A DNA stretch of 64,000 bases from Jeongeupia sp. USM3 (lineage in GTDB: Bacteria; Pseudomonadota; Gammaproteobacteria; Burkholderiales; Chitinibacteraceae), in NCBI RefSeq assembly GCF_001808185.1, contig NZ_CP017668.1, positions 372,001-436,000 of the forward strand, read 5' to 3'. The position numbers were made by a program, and so were the translations under genes. The notes beneath the pieces are model-generated. The model did no database searches and had not been told where the DNA came from. It was given only the letters and a program-made list of their open reading frames with translations. Shown in pieces: positions 26,196 through 34,942 of this stretch (positions are counted from its first letter, which is position 1; the number at the start of each line of letters is the position of its first letter).

Positions 26196-27442
26196 CTGTA
26201 CCACCCAGCCACGCTCATCACTGCCGCGCCTGCGGCGCCGGGCTAGTCGACTCGTTCGTCGACCTGGGCCTGTCGCCGGTATCGAACGCCTTCGTTGCCG
26301 AGCGCGATCTCGACCGCGGCGAGATGTACTACCCGTTGCACGCGATGGTCTGCCGCAACTGCTGGCTGGTGCAGCTGACCGAGGTCTTGCGTGCCGATAC
26401 GCACTTCCACGACGACTACGTCTATTTTTCGTCGTATTCGAGTTCGTGGCTCGTGCACGCCGAGCGCTACGTCGCCGACATGGTGGCGCGCTTCGCGCTT
26501 GATCGCGCCAGCCAAGTGATCGAGATCGCCAGCAACGACGGCTACCTGCTGCAGTATTTCGTGAAGCGGCAGATTCCCTGTCTTGGCGTCGAGCCGACCG
26601 CAAGTACCGCCCGCGCCGCCGAGGCCAGAGGCGTACCGACGCTGCAGACCTTCTTCGACGCGCAGACTGCGAACGAGCTGGCCCGATCGGGCAGGAAGGC
26701 CGACCTGCTGCTCGGCAACAATGTCCTCGCCCACGTTCCCGACATCAACGGTTTTGTTGCGGCGATGCCGATCTTGCTGGCCGACGAGGGCGTGATCACG
26801 CTGGAGTTCCCGCACCTGCTGCGCTTGATAACCGGCCAGCAGTTCGACACGATCTACCACGAGCACTATTTCTACCTGTCGCTGACGGCGCTGCTGCCGG
26901 TATTTGCGCAAGCCGGGCTGAGGATTTTCGACGTCGAGACTCTACCGACCCACGGCGGCAGCCTGAGAATCTACGGCTGCCATGCCGGCGCACGACACGA
27001 AGAAACCGCCGCGGTGCACGCGATGCTCGACCACGAGGTGTCGGCCGGACTGACCGACCCGGCGACCTATCATGCCTTTGCCGAGCGTGTTCGTACGCTC
27101 AAGCGTGACTTGCTCGCCTTTCTGGTCGATGCCAAGCGCAACGGCAAGCGGATCGTCGGTTACGGTGCCGCGGCCAAGGGCAACACCCTGTTCAACTACT
27201 GCGGTATTGGTCGCGACTTCGTCGACTACGTCGTCGATCGCAATCCTGCCAAACAAGGCAAATACCTGCCCGGCAGCCGGATTCCGGTGCGGCCGCCCGA
27301 GTTCGTCATGCAAGACAAGCCCGATTGCCTGCTGATCCTGCCGTGGAACATCAAGGACGAAATTGTCGCCGATATGGCCGGCATCCGCGACTGGGGCGGA
27401 CAATTCGTCGTGCCGATTCCGGCGGTAACGGTGCTGCGATGA
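26192..27442 (+). CDS. Sugar C-methyltransferase (TylC3/NovU-like)
   Basis: The 416-residue SAM enzyme has the three-part layout of nucleotide-sugar C-methyltransferases: an N-terminal zinc-binding domain (CRAC at 11-14, CRNC at 54-57), a central Rossmann SAM domain (VIEIASNDGYLLQYF) with HEHYFYLSLTAL, and a C-terminal domain with GYGAAAKGNTLFNYCGI. Relatives methylate C3 of 4-keto-6-deoxy sugars. Next to rfbF/rfbG the likely substrate is CDP-4-dehydro-6-deoxyglucose or its epimer. Its ATG overlaps the rfbG stop, and its stop overlaps the next ATG (ATGA). Confidence 0.88.
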   Translation: MTVPPSHAHHCRACGAGLVDSFVDLGLSPVSNAFVAERDLDRGEMYYPLHAMVCRNCWLVQLTEVLRADTHFHDDYVYFSSYSSSWLVHAERYVADMVARFALDRASQVIEIASNDGYLLQYFVKRQIPCLGVEPTASTARAAEARGVPTLQTFFDAQTANELARSGRKADLLLGNNVLAHVPDINGFVAAMPILLADEGVITLEFPHLLRLITGQQFDTIYHEHYFYLSLTALLPVFAQAGLRIFDVETLPTHGGSLRIYGCHAGARHEETAAVHAMLDHEVSAGLTDPATYHAFAERVRTLKRDLLAFLVDAKRNGKRIVGYGAAAKGNTLFNYCGIGRDFVDYVVDRNPAKQGKYLPGSRIPVRPPEFVMQDKPDCLLILPWNIKDEIVADMAGIRDWGGQFVVPIPAVTVLR

Positions 27443-27972
27443 TTTTTCACCCGACGCCGATTCCAGGCGCCTTCGTCATCGAATCCGAACCGCTTTGCGA
27501 CGAACGGGGTTTCTTTGCCCGGACGATGTGCGTGGAGCAATTCGCCGAACATGGCCTTAACGGCCGGTTCATCCAGCAAAGCGTGTCGTGGAACGAGAAA
27601 CGGGGAACGCTGCGCGGCCTGCATTACCAGACCGCACCGCTCGAAGAGGAAAAACTGGTCGCCGTTCACAAGGGGGCGATCTTCGACGCGATCGTCGATT
27701 TGCGTGGCGATTCACCCGCCTACCGGCAGTGGCATTCGGTCGAGCTCAGTGAGCACAACGGCTTGCAGCTCTATATTCCGAAGGGCGTCGCGCACGGGTT
27801 TCAGACGCTCGAAAACGATACGCTGGTTTTTTATCAAATGACCGTACCGTACGACCCCGCCTGTGCCGCGGGTATTGCGAGCTTCGATCCGGCACTGGTA
27901 ATTGCCTGGCCAATCGTGCCGGCAGTGAGCATGTCCGAAAAGGACAAGTCGCTGCCAGCGCTGCAGAATTGA
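27439..27972 (+). CDS. RfbC-like 3,5-epimerase for a 4-keto-6-deoxy sugar
   Basis: The 177-residue cupin enzyme resembles dTDP-4-dehydrorhamnose 3,5-epimerase. It shows DERGFFART, the catalytic His62 in LRGLHYQ, VDLRGDSPAYRQW, YIPKGVAHGFQTL and the VFYQMTVPYDP stretch with the Tyr acid. In this operon the substrate is probably CDP- rather than dTDP-linked, and the enzyme may act at only one carbon, as the epimerases paired with C-methyltransferases do. ATG 27439 overlaps the previous stop by 4 bases. Confidence 0.88.
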   Translation: MIFHPTPIPGAFVIESEPLCDERGFFARTMCVEQFAEHGLNGRFIQQSVSWNEKRGTLRGLHYQTAPLEEEKLVAVHKGAIFDAIVDLRGDSPAYRQWHSVELSEHNGLQLYIPKGVAHGFQTLENDTLVFYQMTVPYDPACAAGIASFDPALVIAWPIVPAVSMSEKDKSLPALQN

Positions 27973-27992
27973 TCTGACGAGAGGAAAATCGA

Positions 27993-29045
27993 ATGAACAA
28001 GGCCGAGCAATTGTCCGCCGCCTTCCAGAAACTGGCCGCGAGCGAATCAATGCGCTCATCGTTCGTTGAAATGCTGCTCGATTTCGAGCAGCGGAACCAG
28101 CTCATCGATTTCGATATCCGCGAGGAAATCACCGGCCCGCTGGTCGATGCGCTGTTTGTCGAGGGCGAGCCGCTGGTCAAGGCATTGAGCGGCGGGCTGA
28201 AATTCGAGTTCCTTTATCGCTCGAAGATTGCCCGTGATTTCGTCATGGCCGACAGGCCGGTTCCCGACCATGTCTGGGAGCCGCAAACGAGCAAGTTGCT
28301 GCTGCACTTTGCCGGCCGCTGCCGGAACATCGTGATCGGCGGGGCGTACTTCGGCGACCAGGCGGTGCTTCTTGCCAAGGCCGTTGCCGCTGCCGGCGGG
28401 GTTGTGCACGCGTTCGAGCCCAACGACGACCAGCGCAGGATGCTCGAGCGCAATCTGCAGTTGAACGGGCTCGACAACGTGCGAATCCGTCCCGAGGGTT
28501 TGTGGTCCGACAGTTCGACCACACTGAAGCTGGTCGGCTATGACTCGTTCGCCAGTACCGAGGTCGTCGACGCAGGTGGCTTTGCCACGGTGGCGCTGCG
28601 CGACTACTTCGGCAAGGACGGCGGACCCGACCTGATCATGCTCGATATCGAGGGGGCGGAACTCGCCGCGCTGCAGGGCGCGTCGCCATATCTGACGCTG
28701 GACGCCGCGCATGCGCCGATCATCGTGTTCGAGGTCCACCGCAGCTATGTCGACTGGGATGCGGGCCTGGCCAACACCGAGATCGTTTCGCTGCTGTCGA
28801 GCAATGGCTACGTCGTCTATGCGCTGCGCGACTACAACTCCAACCGCGACATGAGTGGCGAGCCGATCGAGCTGATCCCGGTGGATTCGGTCTACCTCGA
28901 CGGACCGCCGCACGGGTTCAACATGGTGGCGGTCAAGGATGCGTCCCTGCTCGAAGGTGCCGGGTTCAGCATCTGCCGGAACGTCAGCCCCAAACTGTTG
29001 CGCCATCGCAACCCGGCGCTGCACGCACCGCTGCGCCGTGGCTGA
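27993..29045 (+). CDS. FkbM-family methyltransferase
   Basis: The 350-residue protein has a helical N-terminal region (about 1-100, unassigned) and then a FkbM-type SAM domain: NIVIGGAYFGDQAVLLAK, VHAFEPNDDQRRMLERN and LIMLDIEGAELAALQGA. FkbM enzymes usually O-methylate sugars or small hydroxylated molecules. The target could be the CDP-sugar or the finished glycan. A GAGAGGA site precedes ATG 27993, and its stop overlaps the GTG start of the next gene. Confidence 0.87.
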   Translation: MNKAEQLSAAFQKLAASESMRSSFVEMLLDFEQRNQLIDFDIREEITGPLVDALFVEGEPLVKALSGGLKFEFLYRSKIARDFVMADRPVPDHVWEPQTSKLLLHFAGRCRNIVIGGAYFGDQAVLLAKAVAAAGGVVHAFEPNDDQRRMLERNLQLNGLDNVRIRPEGLWSDSSTTLKLVGYDSFASTEVVDAGGFATVALRDYFGKDGGPDLIMLDIEGAELAALQGASPYLTLDAAHAPIIVFEVHRSYVDWDAGLANTEIVSLLSSNGYVVYALRDYNSNRDMSGEPIELIPVDSVYLDGPPHGFNMVAVKDASLLEGAGFSICRNVSPKLLRHRNPALHAPLRRG

Positions 29046-29859
29046 GCGTCTCACTATCGTCGGCGCGAGCGGCTTCATCGGCGGTGCTCTTGCCGAAGTG
29101 CTGCGGCGTCAAGGTTTCGAGCCATCCTGTCCGACACGGCACGAACTGCCGGGCCTCGTCGACCAGGACCTCGGGACCGTCTTCTATTGCGCCGGCGCAA
29201 CGGCCGATTACCTCGCGTCGCCGGCCTCGACGATCGACGTCCACGTGAACCTGTTGTCGCGCTTGCTGCTCTGCAACAAGGTCGGCCGGCTCGTTTATCT
29301 GTCGTCGGTGCGCCTGTACGACACGCTCGGCGACCGGCTGGTCGACGAGCAAACACCGCTTCAGCTCGATCCCGCATCGAAGCGGCACCTGTTCGACCTG
29401 TCGAAGGCGCTGGGCGAAAACCTGTGCCTGACGCTCGCCGGCCCACGCAGCGTGGTCCTGAGGCTGGGGTGCGTCTACGGCTGGACGAGCCGGGCGCACG
29501 GCTTCCTGAGCGGGCTGCTGTCGCAGGCGAGGCTGGCACGTGCATTCCGCGTCGATTCGTCTCCCGCCATCGTCCGCGATTACATCCATATCGACGACGT
29601 CGTCGATTCGATACTGAAGATCGCCGGCTCGGAATACGCGGGTATCGTTAACGTTGTCTCCGGCCGGAACGTGAGCAACGCCGATATTGCGGCGGTTTTT
29701 TCAGACCAAGGCTGGCAGATCGGCTATTCGGGCACCGGCGGAGCGGCTGCACTCCCCAGCTTCAACAGCATCTTGCTGCAATCGTTCGGCGTCCGGCCGG
29801 CGCCGGTGCAGGAGAAGGTCGGCCAGTACCTGCAGGGATTACGCGATGGAACTGATTGA
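29038..29859 (+). CDS. NAD-dependent epimerase/dehydratase-like protein, Tyr replaced by Phe
   Basis: The 273-residue extended SDR has the dinucleotide loop GASGFIGG (9-16), the Ser in VYLSSVRLY and a HIDDVVDSILKI segment. At the active-site YxxxK position it reads FDLSK (Phe119, Lys123), so the usual catalytic Tyr is missing. It could be a 4-ketoreductase that works another way, or a non-catalytic member. I chose GTG 29038, which overlaps the previous stop and begins MAERLTIVGASG; longer starts would add a fragment read from the upstream gene's region. The next gene overlaps its end by 14 bases. Confidence 0.83.
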   Translation: MAERLTIVGASGFIGGALAEVLRRQGFEPSCPTRHELPGLVDQDLGTVFYCAGATADYLASPASTIDVHVNLLSRLLLCNKVGRLVYLSSVRLYDTLGDRLVDEQTPLQLDPASKRHLFDLSKALGENLCLTLAGPRSVVLRLGCVYGWTSRAHGFLSGLLSQARLARAFRVDSSPAIVRDYIHIDDVVDSILKIAGSEYAGIVNVVSGRNVSNADIAAVFSDQGWQIGYSGTGGAAALPSFNSILLQSFGVRPAPVQEKVGQYLQGLRDGTD

Positions 29860-30496
29860 CCAGACGCGCGAAGGTCTGCTCGACTACACGAGTACGCAGA
29901 TCTGCCATTTCTTTCCCGACGGTAGGGCCGATGCCGTCCGGCGCGAGCTGGATCGCCATCTTGACGATGCGCTGGCCCGTACCGGCACGTGCATCGACGC
30001 GGTGCGGATGTGGCAGCCCGGCAAGTTCAGCCATCTGCACTCGACGCAGTACTGCCTCTATCTGTACTTCCTTGCGAACACGCTCTGGCGCGCCGGCGGT
30101 GATACCCGGGTCGCCACGCGCTTGTTCCTGCTGAACAAGACACTGAACGGGATCGACCTGTTCTACGAAGTGGAAATGCCTGATGTGTTCTTCATCGGGC
30201 ATTCGGTCGGAATCGTACTGGCCAAGGCCACGTACGGCAGCCATCTGGTGCTCTATCAGAACTCGACCGTCGGCAAGAATCACGGAGTCGCGCCGGTGAT
30301 CGAGCCGGGCGTGGTGATGTATCCGAATACCGCGATCATCGGCCGATCGCACATCGGGCGGAATGCCGTACTGTCGCAAGGGGTGAGCGTGGTCAATCGC
30401 GACGTGCCGCCCGATCAGCTGGTGTTTGCCGGCGCCGACCGGCTGATTTTCAAGCCCAACCGGCGCGACATCCTGGCCGATATTTTCCGGTTGTAA
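29846..30496 (+). CDS. Serine acetyltransferase-like left-handed beta-helix acyltransferase
   Basis: The 216-residue protein has a helical N-terminal half and a C-terminal hexapeptide repeat region (DVFFIGHSVGIVLAKATYG, then VIEPGVVMYPNTAIIGRSHIG) with His192-type residues seen in acetyl-CoA-dependent transferases. It resembles CysE/SAT proteins, but the setting at the end of a sugar operon suggests O- or N-acylation of the sugar rather than cysteine synthesis. The overlap with the upstream gene shows it belongs to the operon. Confidence 0.8.
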   Translation: MELIDQTREGLLDYTSTQICHFFPDGRADAVRRELDRHLDDALARTGTCIDAVRMWQPGKFSHLHSTQYCLYLYFLANTLWRAGGDTRVATRLFLLNKTLNGIDLFYEVEMPDVFFIGHSVGIVLAKATYGSHLVLYQNSTVGKNHGVAPVIEPGVVMYPNTAIIGRSHIGRNAVLSQGVSVVNRDVPPDQLVFAGADRLIFKPNRRDILADIFRL

Positions 30497-30502
30497 GCGC
30501 TG

Positions 30503-30524
30503 CCGCGCGGATGATGCCGCGCGG
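30503..30524. terminator. Hairpin between convergent glycan genes
   Basis: CCGCGCGG repeats on both sides of a 6-base loop. Because each arm is self-complementary, it folds on either strand. No T run follows, so it is a weak or Rho-assisted terminator at best, placed exactly between the two convergent stops. Confidence 0.5.
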
Positions 30525-30529
30525 CGACG

Positions 30530-32733
30530 TTACTGCGGCTGAAACCGTGCTTCGGCCAGCGCCGCGATGCCCTGAGCAGCGGCGTGTTCACCTTGGGCGA
30601 TCAGCATTTCCATCAGCCGCAGATAGTATTCGGGCCGATCCGGCGCAGCGTCGAGCGCGTTCGACAGATAACAGACCGCCATTGTGTGGCCGTTGGCAAA
30701 GTCGGCCTCGGCCAGTGCGGCCAGCGCGTCGGGCTGGCGCGGCAGGCAACCCAGAATCCGCTCCGCCTGCTGATAGACCCGCGGCCAGTTGTGCTCGGCG
30801 ACCGACCGGGCCAGCGGCGCCAATTCCTGTTCGAGCGGGACACGATTGCCATTGCTGATGAATACCTGCGCTTGTTGCTGGGGCGTTACAGGGGCTGGCG
30901 CCACTTCGGCCCCCTGGTGGTTGCACCAGTTGATCCACGCCTGCCTGAGCGCATTGTCGAAATAGACGGCGAAGCGCTGCTCGTCCATCAGCGGGCCGCG
31001 TTCTACATGCTCGCGCAGCGACAGCCGCAGCTGGTTGAGTGCATTGACATCGCTTGCCAGTGCAACCGCCTTGCCCAGATATTCGGCCTCATCGCTCGCC
31101 AGCCATTCGCCGAGCCCGGTGGCGGTCAGCAGCGAAGTGGAAATCCGGCTGCGGTAGCTGTCGCCGATCATCGAAACCAGCGGCACCCCCATCCACAAGG
31201 TGTCGAACGTGGTAGTGCCGCCGGTGAGCGGGAAGGGGTCCAGCGCGATGTCGATCTGGTGATAGGTCAGGTACTGATTGGTCGATGTGCGCGGAATCAG
31301 GATCAGCCTTGATTCGTCGATGCCGCTCCGGGTGCAGCGCTCGACCAGCGACCGGCGGACTTCCGGATTCTCCAGGCCGTTTGCCTCTATCAGCAGCTTG
31401 GCATTCGCCATGCGCCCGAGCAGTCTGCCCCAGGCATCGAGCGTCTGCTTGCTGAGTTTGGACAGGTTGTTGCAGGTGCCAAAGGTGATGAAGCCATTGC
31501 TAAGCGCCGGGGTGGGTTTGACCTGGTAGTCGGGCCAGTAACGCTGCAGCGGGTTGCGGATGCACGGCCGGTAGACGCAGAACGGCGCCGGCAGGTAGTA
31601 CAGGGCCTCGCTGTACTCGCCGTCCCGGGCGCAGGCATCGGCGACCTCGTCGGTGATCCGGATGTCGATGCTGCTCAAGCCGGTCGTGCCCGGGTAGCCC
31701 AGCCACGTCACCTGGACGGGGGCGGGCTTGCAGGCAAGCACGTGCAGTGCGTGTCCGCTGGTATGACCGGACAGGTCGATCAGAACGTCGATCCGGTCGT
31801 CCCGGATCTGCCGGCAGCGGGCGTCGGTATCGAACGATGCAAATGACTGGAAGCGATCGAAGTAGCGGCTCAAGCGCTCGGTCACGACATCGCTGGTCGT
31901 GTGCGTGTTGTAGCCGAAGAGCTCGAACTGGCTGCGGTCGAGCCGCGCCAGCAGCGGTTCGAGGAAATAGGCCGCAGCATGGCTGCGGAAGTCGCCGGAA
32001 ACAAAGCCAAGCCGCAGCCGGCGCCATGGTGCAGGATCATTTGGAAACGGGGCAGGATCCTTGGCTTCGTCGCCGATCTTGCGTGCGTACGCCGCGCTTG
32101 CATCGACCACTTCTTGCAGCGGTGTTTCTGCGTCGTACTGCATGGCCAGCAGCATGTTGCTGTGGGCCAGCTCGGCATCGGGAGCAATGGCCAATGCCTT
32201 GCGGTAGTGGCGGATGGCCTCGCCGGGCCGGCCGGTGTCGAGGTAGTAGTTGGCCAGATGCGTGAGCGCCAGCGGCTGGTCCGGCGAGATCGCCAGTGCC
32301 TTCTGGCAGGCCTGCAGCGAGTCGTCGAACCTGCGCGTCTGACGCGCGAGGCTTGCTAGCGACAGCCAGGCCAGCGCATCCCCCGGCGCCAGTTCGACGG
32401 CGGTACTCGCGTAGGCGAGCGCGCGTTCGTTTTCGCCGAGGCGGCGCAGCAGATTGCCGAGATTGAAGTTCAGCTCGAAATTGTCCGGGTGCGCTGCAAG
32501 TCCCGCCTCATACAGGGCGAGCGCCTGTCCGAATTCGTACTTGGCCTCGAGCAAAACGCCAAGATTGGCGCAGGCATAGGCGTTGCCGTGATCATCTTGC
32601 AACAGATCCCGACACAGCGCTTCCAGCGGCGCCGGATTGCCCTGGTTGTGCATCTGTTCGGCCAGCACTTGCCGCGACTCGAGCCGTTGATCGACCGGGG
32701 GGGATTGATGCGACGTGAGGGGCGCTTGGACAT
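30530..32733 (-). CDS. SPINDLY/OGT-type glycosyltransferase (GT41) with TPRs; start frame broken at poly-C
   Basis: TPR repeats (LEALCRDLLQDDHGNAYACANLG onward) lead into a GT41 catalytic region: RLGFVSGDFRSHAAAYFLEPLL, QVTWLGYPGTTG, FGTCNNLSKLS and DPFPLTGGTTTFDTLWMGVP. A further TPR-like stretch of about 100 residues ends the protein. Such enzymes O-glycosylate Ser/Thr in the cytoplasm. The best start, ATG 32733 with GAGGAAG ahead, is out of frame with this. One extra C in the C7 run at 32697-32703 would join them as MSKRPSRRINPPPVDQ. Otherwise translation needs the internal GTG 32668, ATG 32653, or a TTG at 32839 that lies in the fliC promoter area. Confidence 0.85.
32697..32703 (-). repeat. 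Homopolymer C7 (coding strand) in the GT41 gene
   Basis: Seven G on the plus strand, seven C in the coding sense, about 10 codons after ATG 32733. The length decides whether that ATG is in frame with the TPR-GT41 region: eight C gives an intact gene, seven C does not. Confidence 0.75.
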
Positions 32734-32843
32734 CTGGACTTCCTCGGTCAGTGAGCGCGTCACTATACCGCGTTCGGAAGTGCCCTAAGCCGCTTCGCAA
32801 CCGGTCGCCGCGCCGATGCGAGCAAAAAAATTTAAGCAAACGC

Positions 32844-32870
32844 TAAAGTTCGGCCCCGGCGTGACGATAA
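32844..32870 (+). promoter_or_regulatory. Sigma-28 promoter of fliC
   Basis: TAAA (32844-32847), a 15-base spacer and GACGATAA (32863-32870) match the FliA consensus at 11 of 12 positions. The leader to the fliC ATG is about 63 bases, with a CGGAGAA ribosome-binding site. Confidence 0.88.
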
Positions 32871-32939
32871 GGCAAACAAGGACGCAGCAACGCTGGTCCG
32901 GCTTCCCAAAAATAATCGTCTCTCTATCGGAGAAACATC

Positions 32940-34448
32940 ATGGCTCAAGTCATCAACACCAACGTTGCTTCGCTCAATTCGCAGCGCAACCTCGGTACCT
33001 CGCAAGCCAGCCTCAATACCTCGCTGCAACGCCTGTCGTCGGGCCTGCGCATCAATAGCGCCAAGGACGACGCCGCCGGCCTGTCGATCTCGGAGCGCAT
33101 GACCAGCCAGATCCGCGGCCTGGATCAAGCCAAGCGCAACGCCAACGACGGCATCTCGATGTCCCAGACCGCCGAAGGCGCGCTGAGCTCGGCCGGCGAC
33201 ATGCTGCAACGTATTCGCGAGCTCGCCGTGCAGTCGGCCAACTCGACCAACTCGGCCAGCGACCGCCAGTCGCTGCAGAACGAAGTGACCCAGCTCGTTT
33301 CCGAACTGGACCGCATTTCGACCACGACCGAATTCAACGGCAAGAAGCTGTTCGACGGTTCGTTCGGTACTGCCCAGTTCCAGGTCGGCGCCAATGCCAA
33401 CCAGACGATTTCTGCCAGCGCAGCCAACCTGCGCACCACCAACTACGGCAACAACCAGGTCGGCGCGGCCGGCGCGGGTCTGGGTGCCGGCTCGGTCGCC
33501 GGTGCCGGTTCGGAAGCGTCGCTGGTGACCTCGGGTGCCTTCGATGTCAACGGTTTCATCGGCAGCAAGACGATCAACGTCGCCACCGGCGCAACTGCCA
33601 AGACCATTGCGCAAGACGTCAACAACGCATCGAACACCACCGGCGTGACCGCATCGGCACGTACCGATGCCAAGGTGAGCTTCAGCGCTGCTGGCGCATA
33701 CAACCTCAAGATCATGGGTGAGAACTCGACCGCTGAAACCGTGTCGTTCACGCTGTCGGCTTCTTCGGGTGCAGACGGCCTGGCTGCCGCAGTCACCGCG
33801 TTCAACGACAAGTCGGCCAAGACCGGTGTGACCGCATCGCTCGCTTCCGACAACAGCGGCATCATCCTGACCAGCGCCACCGGTGAGAACATCAAGCTGC
33901 AGGATACCGCCACGGCCAACGCCGGCACGACCTCGGTCCAGGCACTCAAGGCAGACCAGACCACGGCGCTTGGCGCGTCGCGCACCCTCGCGGCCGACAC
34001 CACGGCCGACGGCGTGCTGGTCACCGGTCAACTGACGTTCGACTCGGAAAAATCGTTCTCGGCCGTTCAGGCGGCTGGCGGCACCAACGTGCTCGGCGCG
34101 GTCGGTGCAGCAACGGTCAACTCGACGCTGAACAAGGTTTCGTCGCTGGACATCACCAGCTTCGCCAACGCCACCGAAGCCCTGAAGACCGTCGACTCGG
34201 CTCTCTCGCTGATCAACAACGAACGTGCCAAGTTCGGTGCCGTGCAATCGCGCTTCGAGAACACCATCTCGAACCTGCAATCGACGTCGGAGAACCTCTC
34301 CGCTTCGCGCAGCCGCATCCGCGATACCGACTTCGCTTCGGAAACCGCCAACATGACGCGCAACCAGGTGCTGCAACAAGCTGGCACCGCGATGCTGGCA
34401 CAGGCCAACGCGCTGCCGAACCAGGTGCTGAGCCTGCTCCGCGGCTAA
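32940..34448 (+). CDS. fliC: Flagellin
   Basis: The 502-residue filament subunit has conserved D0/D1 ends: MAQVINTNVASLNSQRNLG, LQRLSSGLRINSAKDDAAGL and, at the C-terminus, IRDTDFASETANMTRNQVL with LPNQVLSLLRG. The middle (about 165-400) is a variable Ala/Ser/Thr-rich D2/D3-type region, well beyond the minimal flagellin of about 270-280 residues and rich in possible O-glycosylation sites. A sigma-28 promoter precedes it, a terminator follows, and flaG-fliD-fliS-fliT lie downstream. A protein glycosyltransferase gene diverges from it. Confidence 0.97.
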   Translation: MAQVINTNVASLNSQRNLGTSQASLNTSLQRLSSGLRINSAKDDAAGLSISERMTSQIRGLDQAKRNANDGISMSQTAEGALSSAGDMLQRIRELAVQSANSTNSASDRQSLQNEVTQLVSELDRISTTTEFNGKKLFDGSFGTAQFQVGANANQTISASAANLRTTNYGNNQVGAAGAGLGAGSVAGAGSEASLVTSGAFDVNGFIGSKTINVATGATAKTIAQDVNNASNTTGVTASARTDAKVSFSAAGAYNLKIMGENSTAETVSFTLSASSGADGLAAAVTAFNDKSAKTGVTASLASDNSGIILTSATGENIKLQDTATANAGTTSVQALKADQTTALGASRTLAADTTADGVLVTGQLTFDSEKSFSAVQAAGGTNVLGAVGAATVNSTLNKVSSLDITSFANATEALKTVDSALSLINNERAKFGAVQSRFENTISNLQSTSENLSASRSRIRDTDFASETANMTRNQVLQQAGTAMLAQANALPNQVLSLLRG

Positions 34449-34478
34449 GCCTACGGTTTGACCTTGCGTTAAACTGAT

Positions 34479-34508
34479 AAGCCCCGGCCGTGTGCCGGGG
34501 CTTTATTG
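34479..34508 (+). terminator. Intrinsic terminator of fliC
   Basis: A 9-base stem AAGCCCCGG/CCGGGGCTT with a 7-base loop runs into a short TTTATT tract. Some read-through to flaG is likely since flaG starts 16 bases later. Confidence 0.85.
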
Positions 34509-34523
34509 CAGGAGAGGGAACCC

Positions 34524-34913
34524 ATGACGATTTCGTCGATCAATCCCCCGGCCCAGACGCCGGCGCTGCAGCAATACGGAGATGCAAGACAGCCCGCTGC
34601 CCAGTTTGCCGCGGCCGTACAGTCGGCCAACGGCAGCGTTGCAAGCAACCCGGATGCCGTGCAGGCACTGACGCCAAAGCAGCAGGCCGCCGCGGTCGAG
34701 GATGCAGTAAAGAAATTGAATGAAACGGTGCAATCGATGCAGCCGGAAGTGGGTGTCGAGTTCAGTGTCGACAAGGACACGCAGATCCCGCTGATCAAGG
34801 TCATCGACACGCAATCGAAGGAAGTCATCCGGCAGCTTCCGACCGAGGAGGCGCTGAACATTGCCAAAAGCATCGACAAGCTCCGCGGCTTGCTGGTGCG
34901 CGACAAGGCTTGA
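34524..34913 (+). CDS. flaG: FlaG family protein
   Basis: The 129-residue protein ends in the conserved FlaG domain (VKKLNETVQSMQPEVGVEFSVDKD, then PLIKVIDTQSKEVIRQLPTEE). FlaG proteins affect filament length; the mechanism is not settled. The N-terminal half is low-complexity. An AGGAGAGGG site sits 9 bases ahead of ATG 34524. It lies between flagellin and its cap gene fliD, as in many polar flagellates. Confidence 0.93.
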   Translation: MTISSINPPAQTPALQQYGDARQPAAQFAAAVQSANGSVASNPDAVQALTPKQQAAAVEDAVKKLNETVQSMQPEVGVEFSVDKDTQIPLIKVIDTQSKEVIRQLPTEEALNIAKSIDKLRGLLVRDKA

Positions 34914-34942
34914 CCTCGCAATACGTCTGAAAAGGAAACCCC

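Noticed and set aside
32470..32763. 97-codon minus-strand frame containing ATG 32733 as a separate gene
   Set aside because: Only its first dozen codons look genuine; after the C7 tract it is out of frame with real TPR sequence. It is better explained as the true start of the GT41 gene with a frame break.
32839..32839. TTG start at 32839 for the GT41 gene
   Set aside because: It is in frame, but has no ribosome-binding site, abuts the fliC sigma-28 promoter and would read through a TATAGT-like box and the better ATG region.
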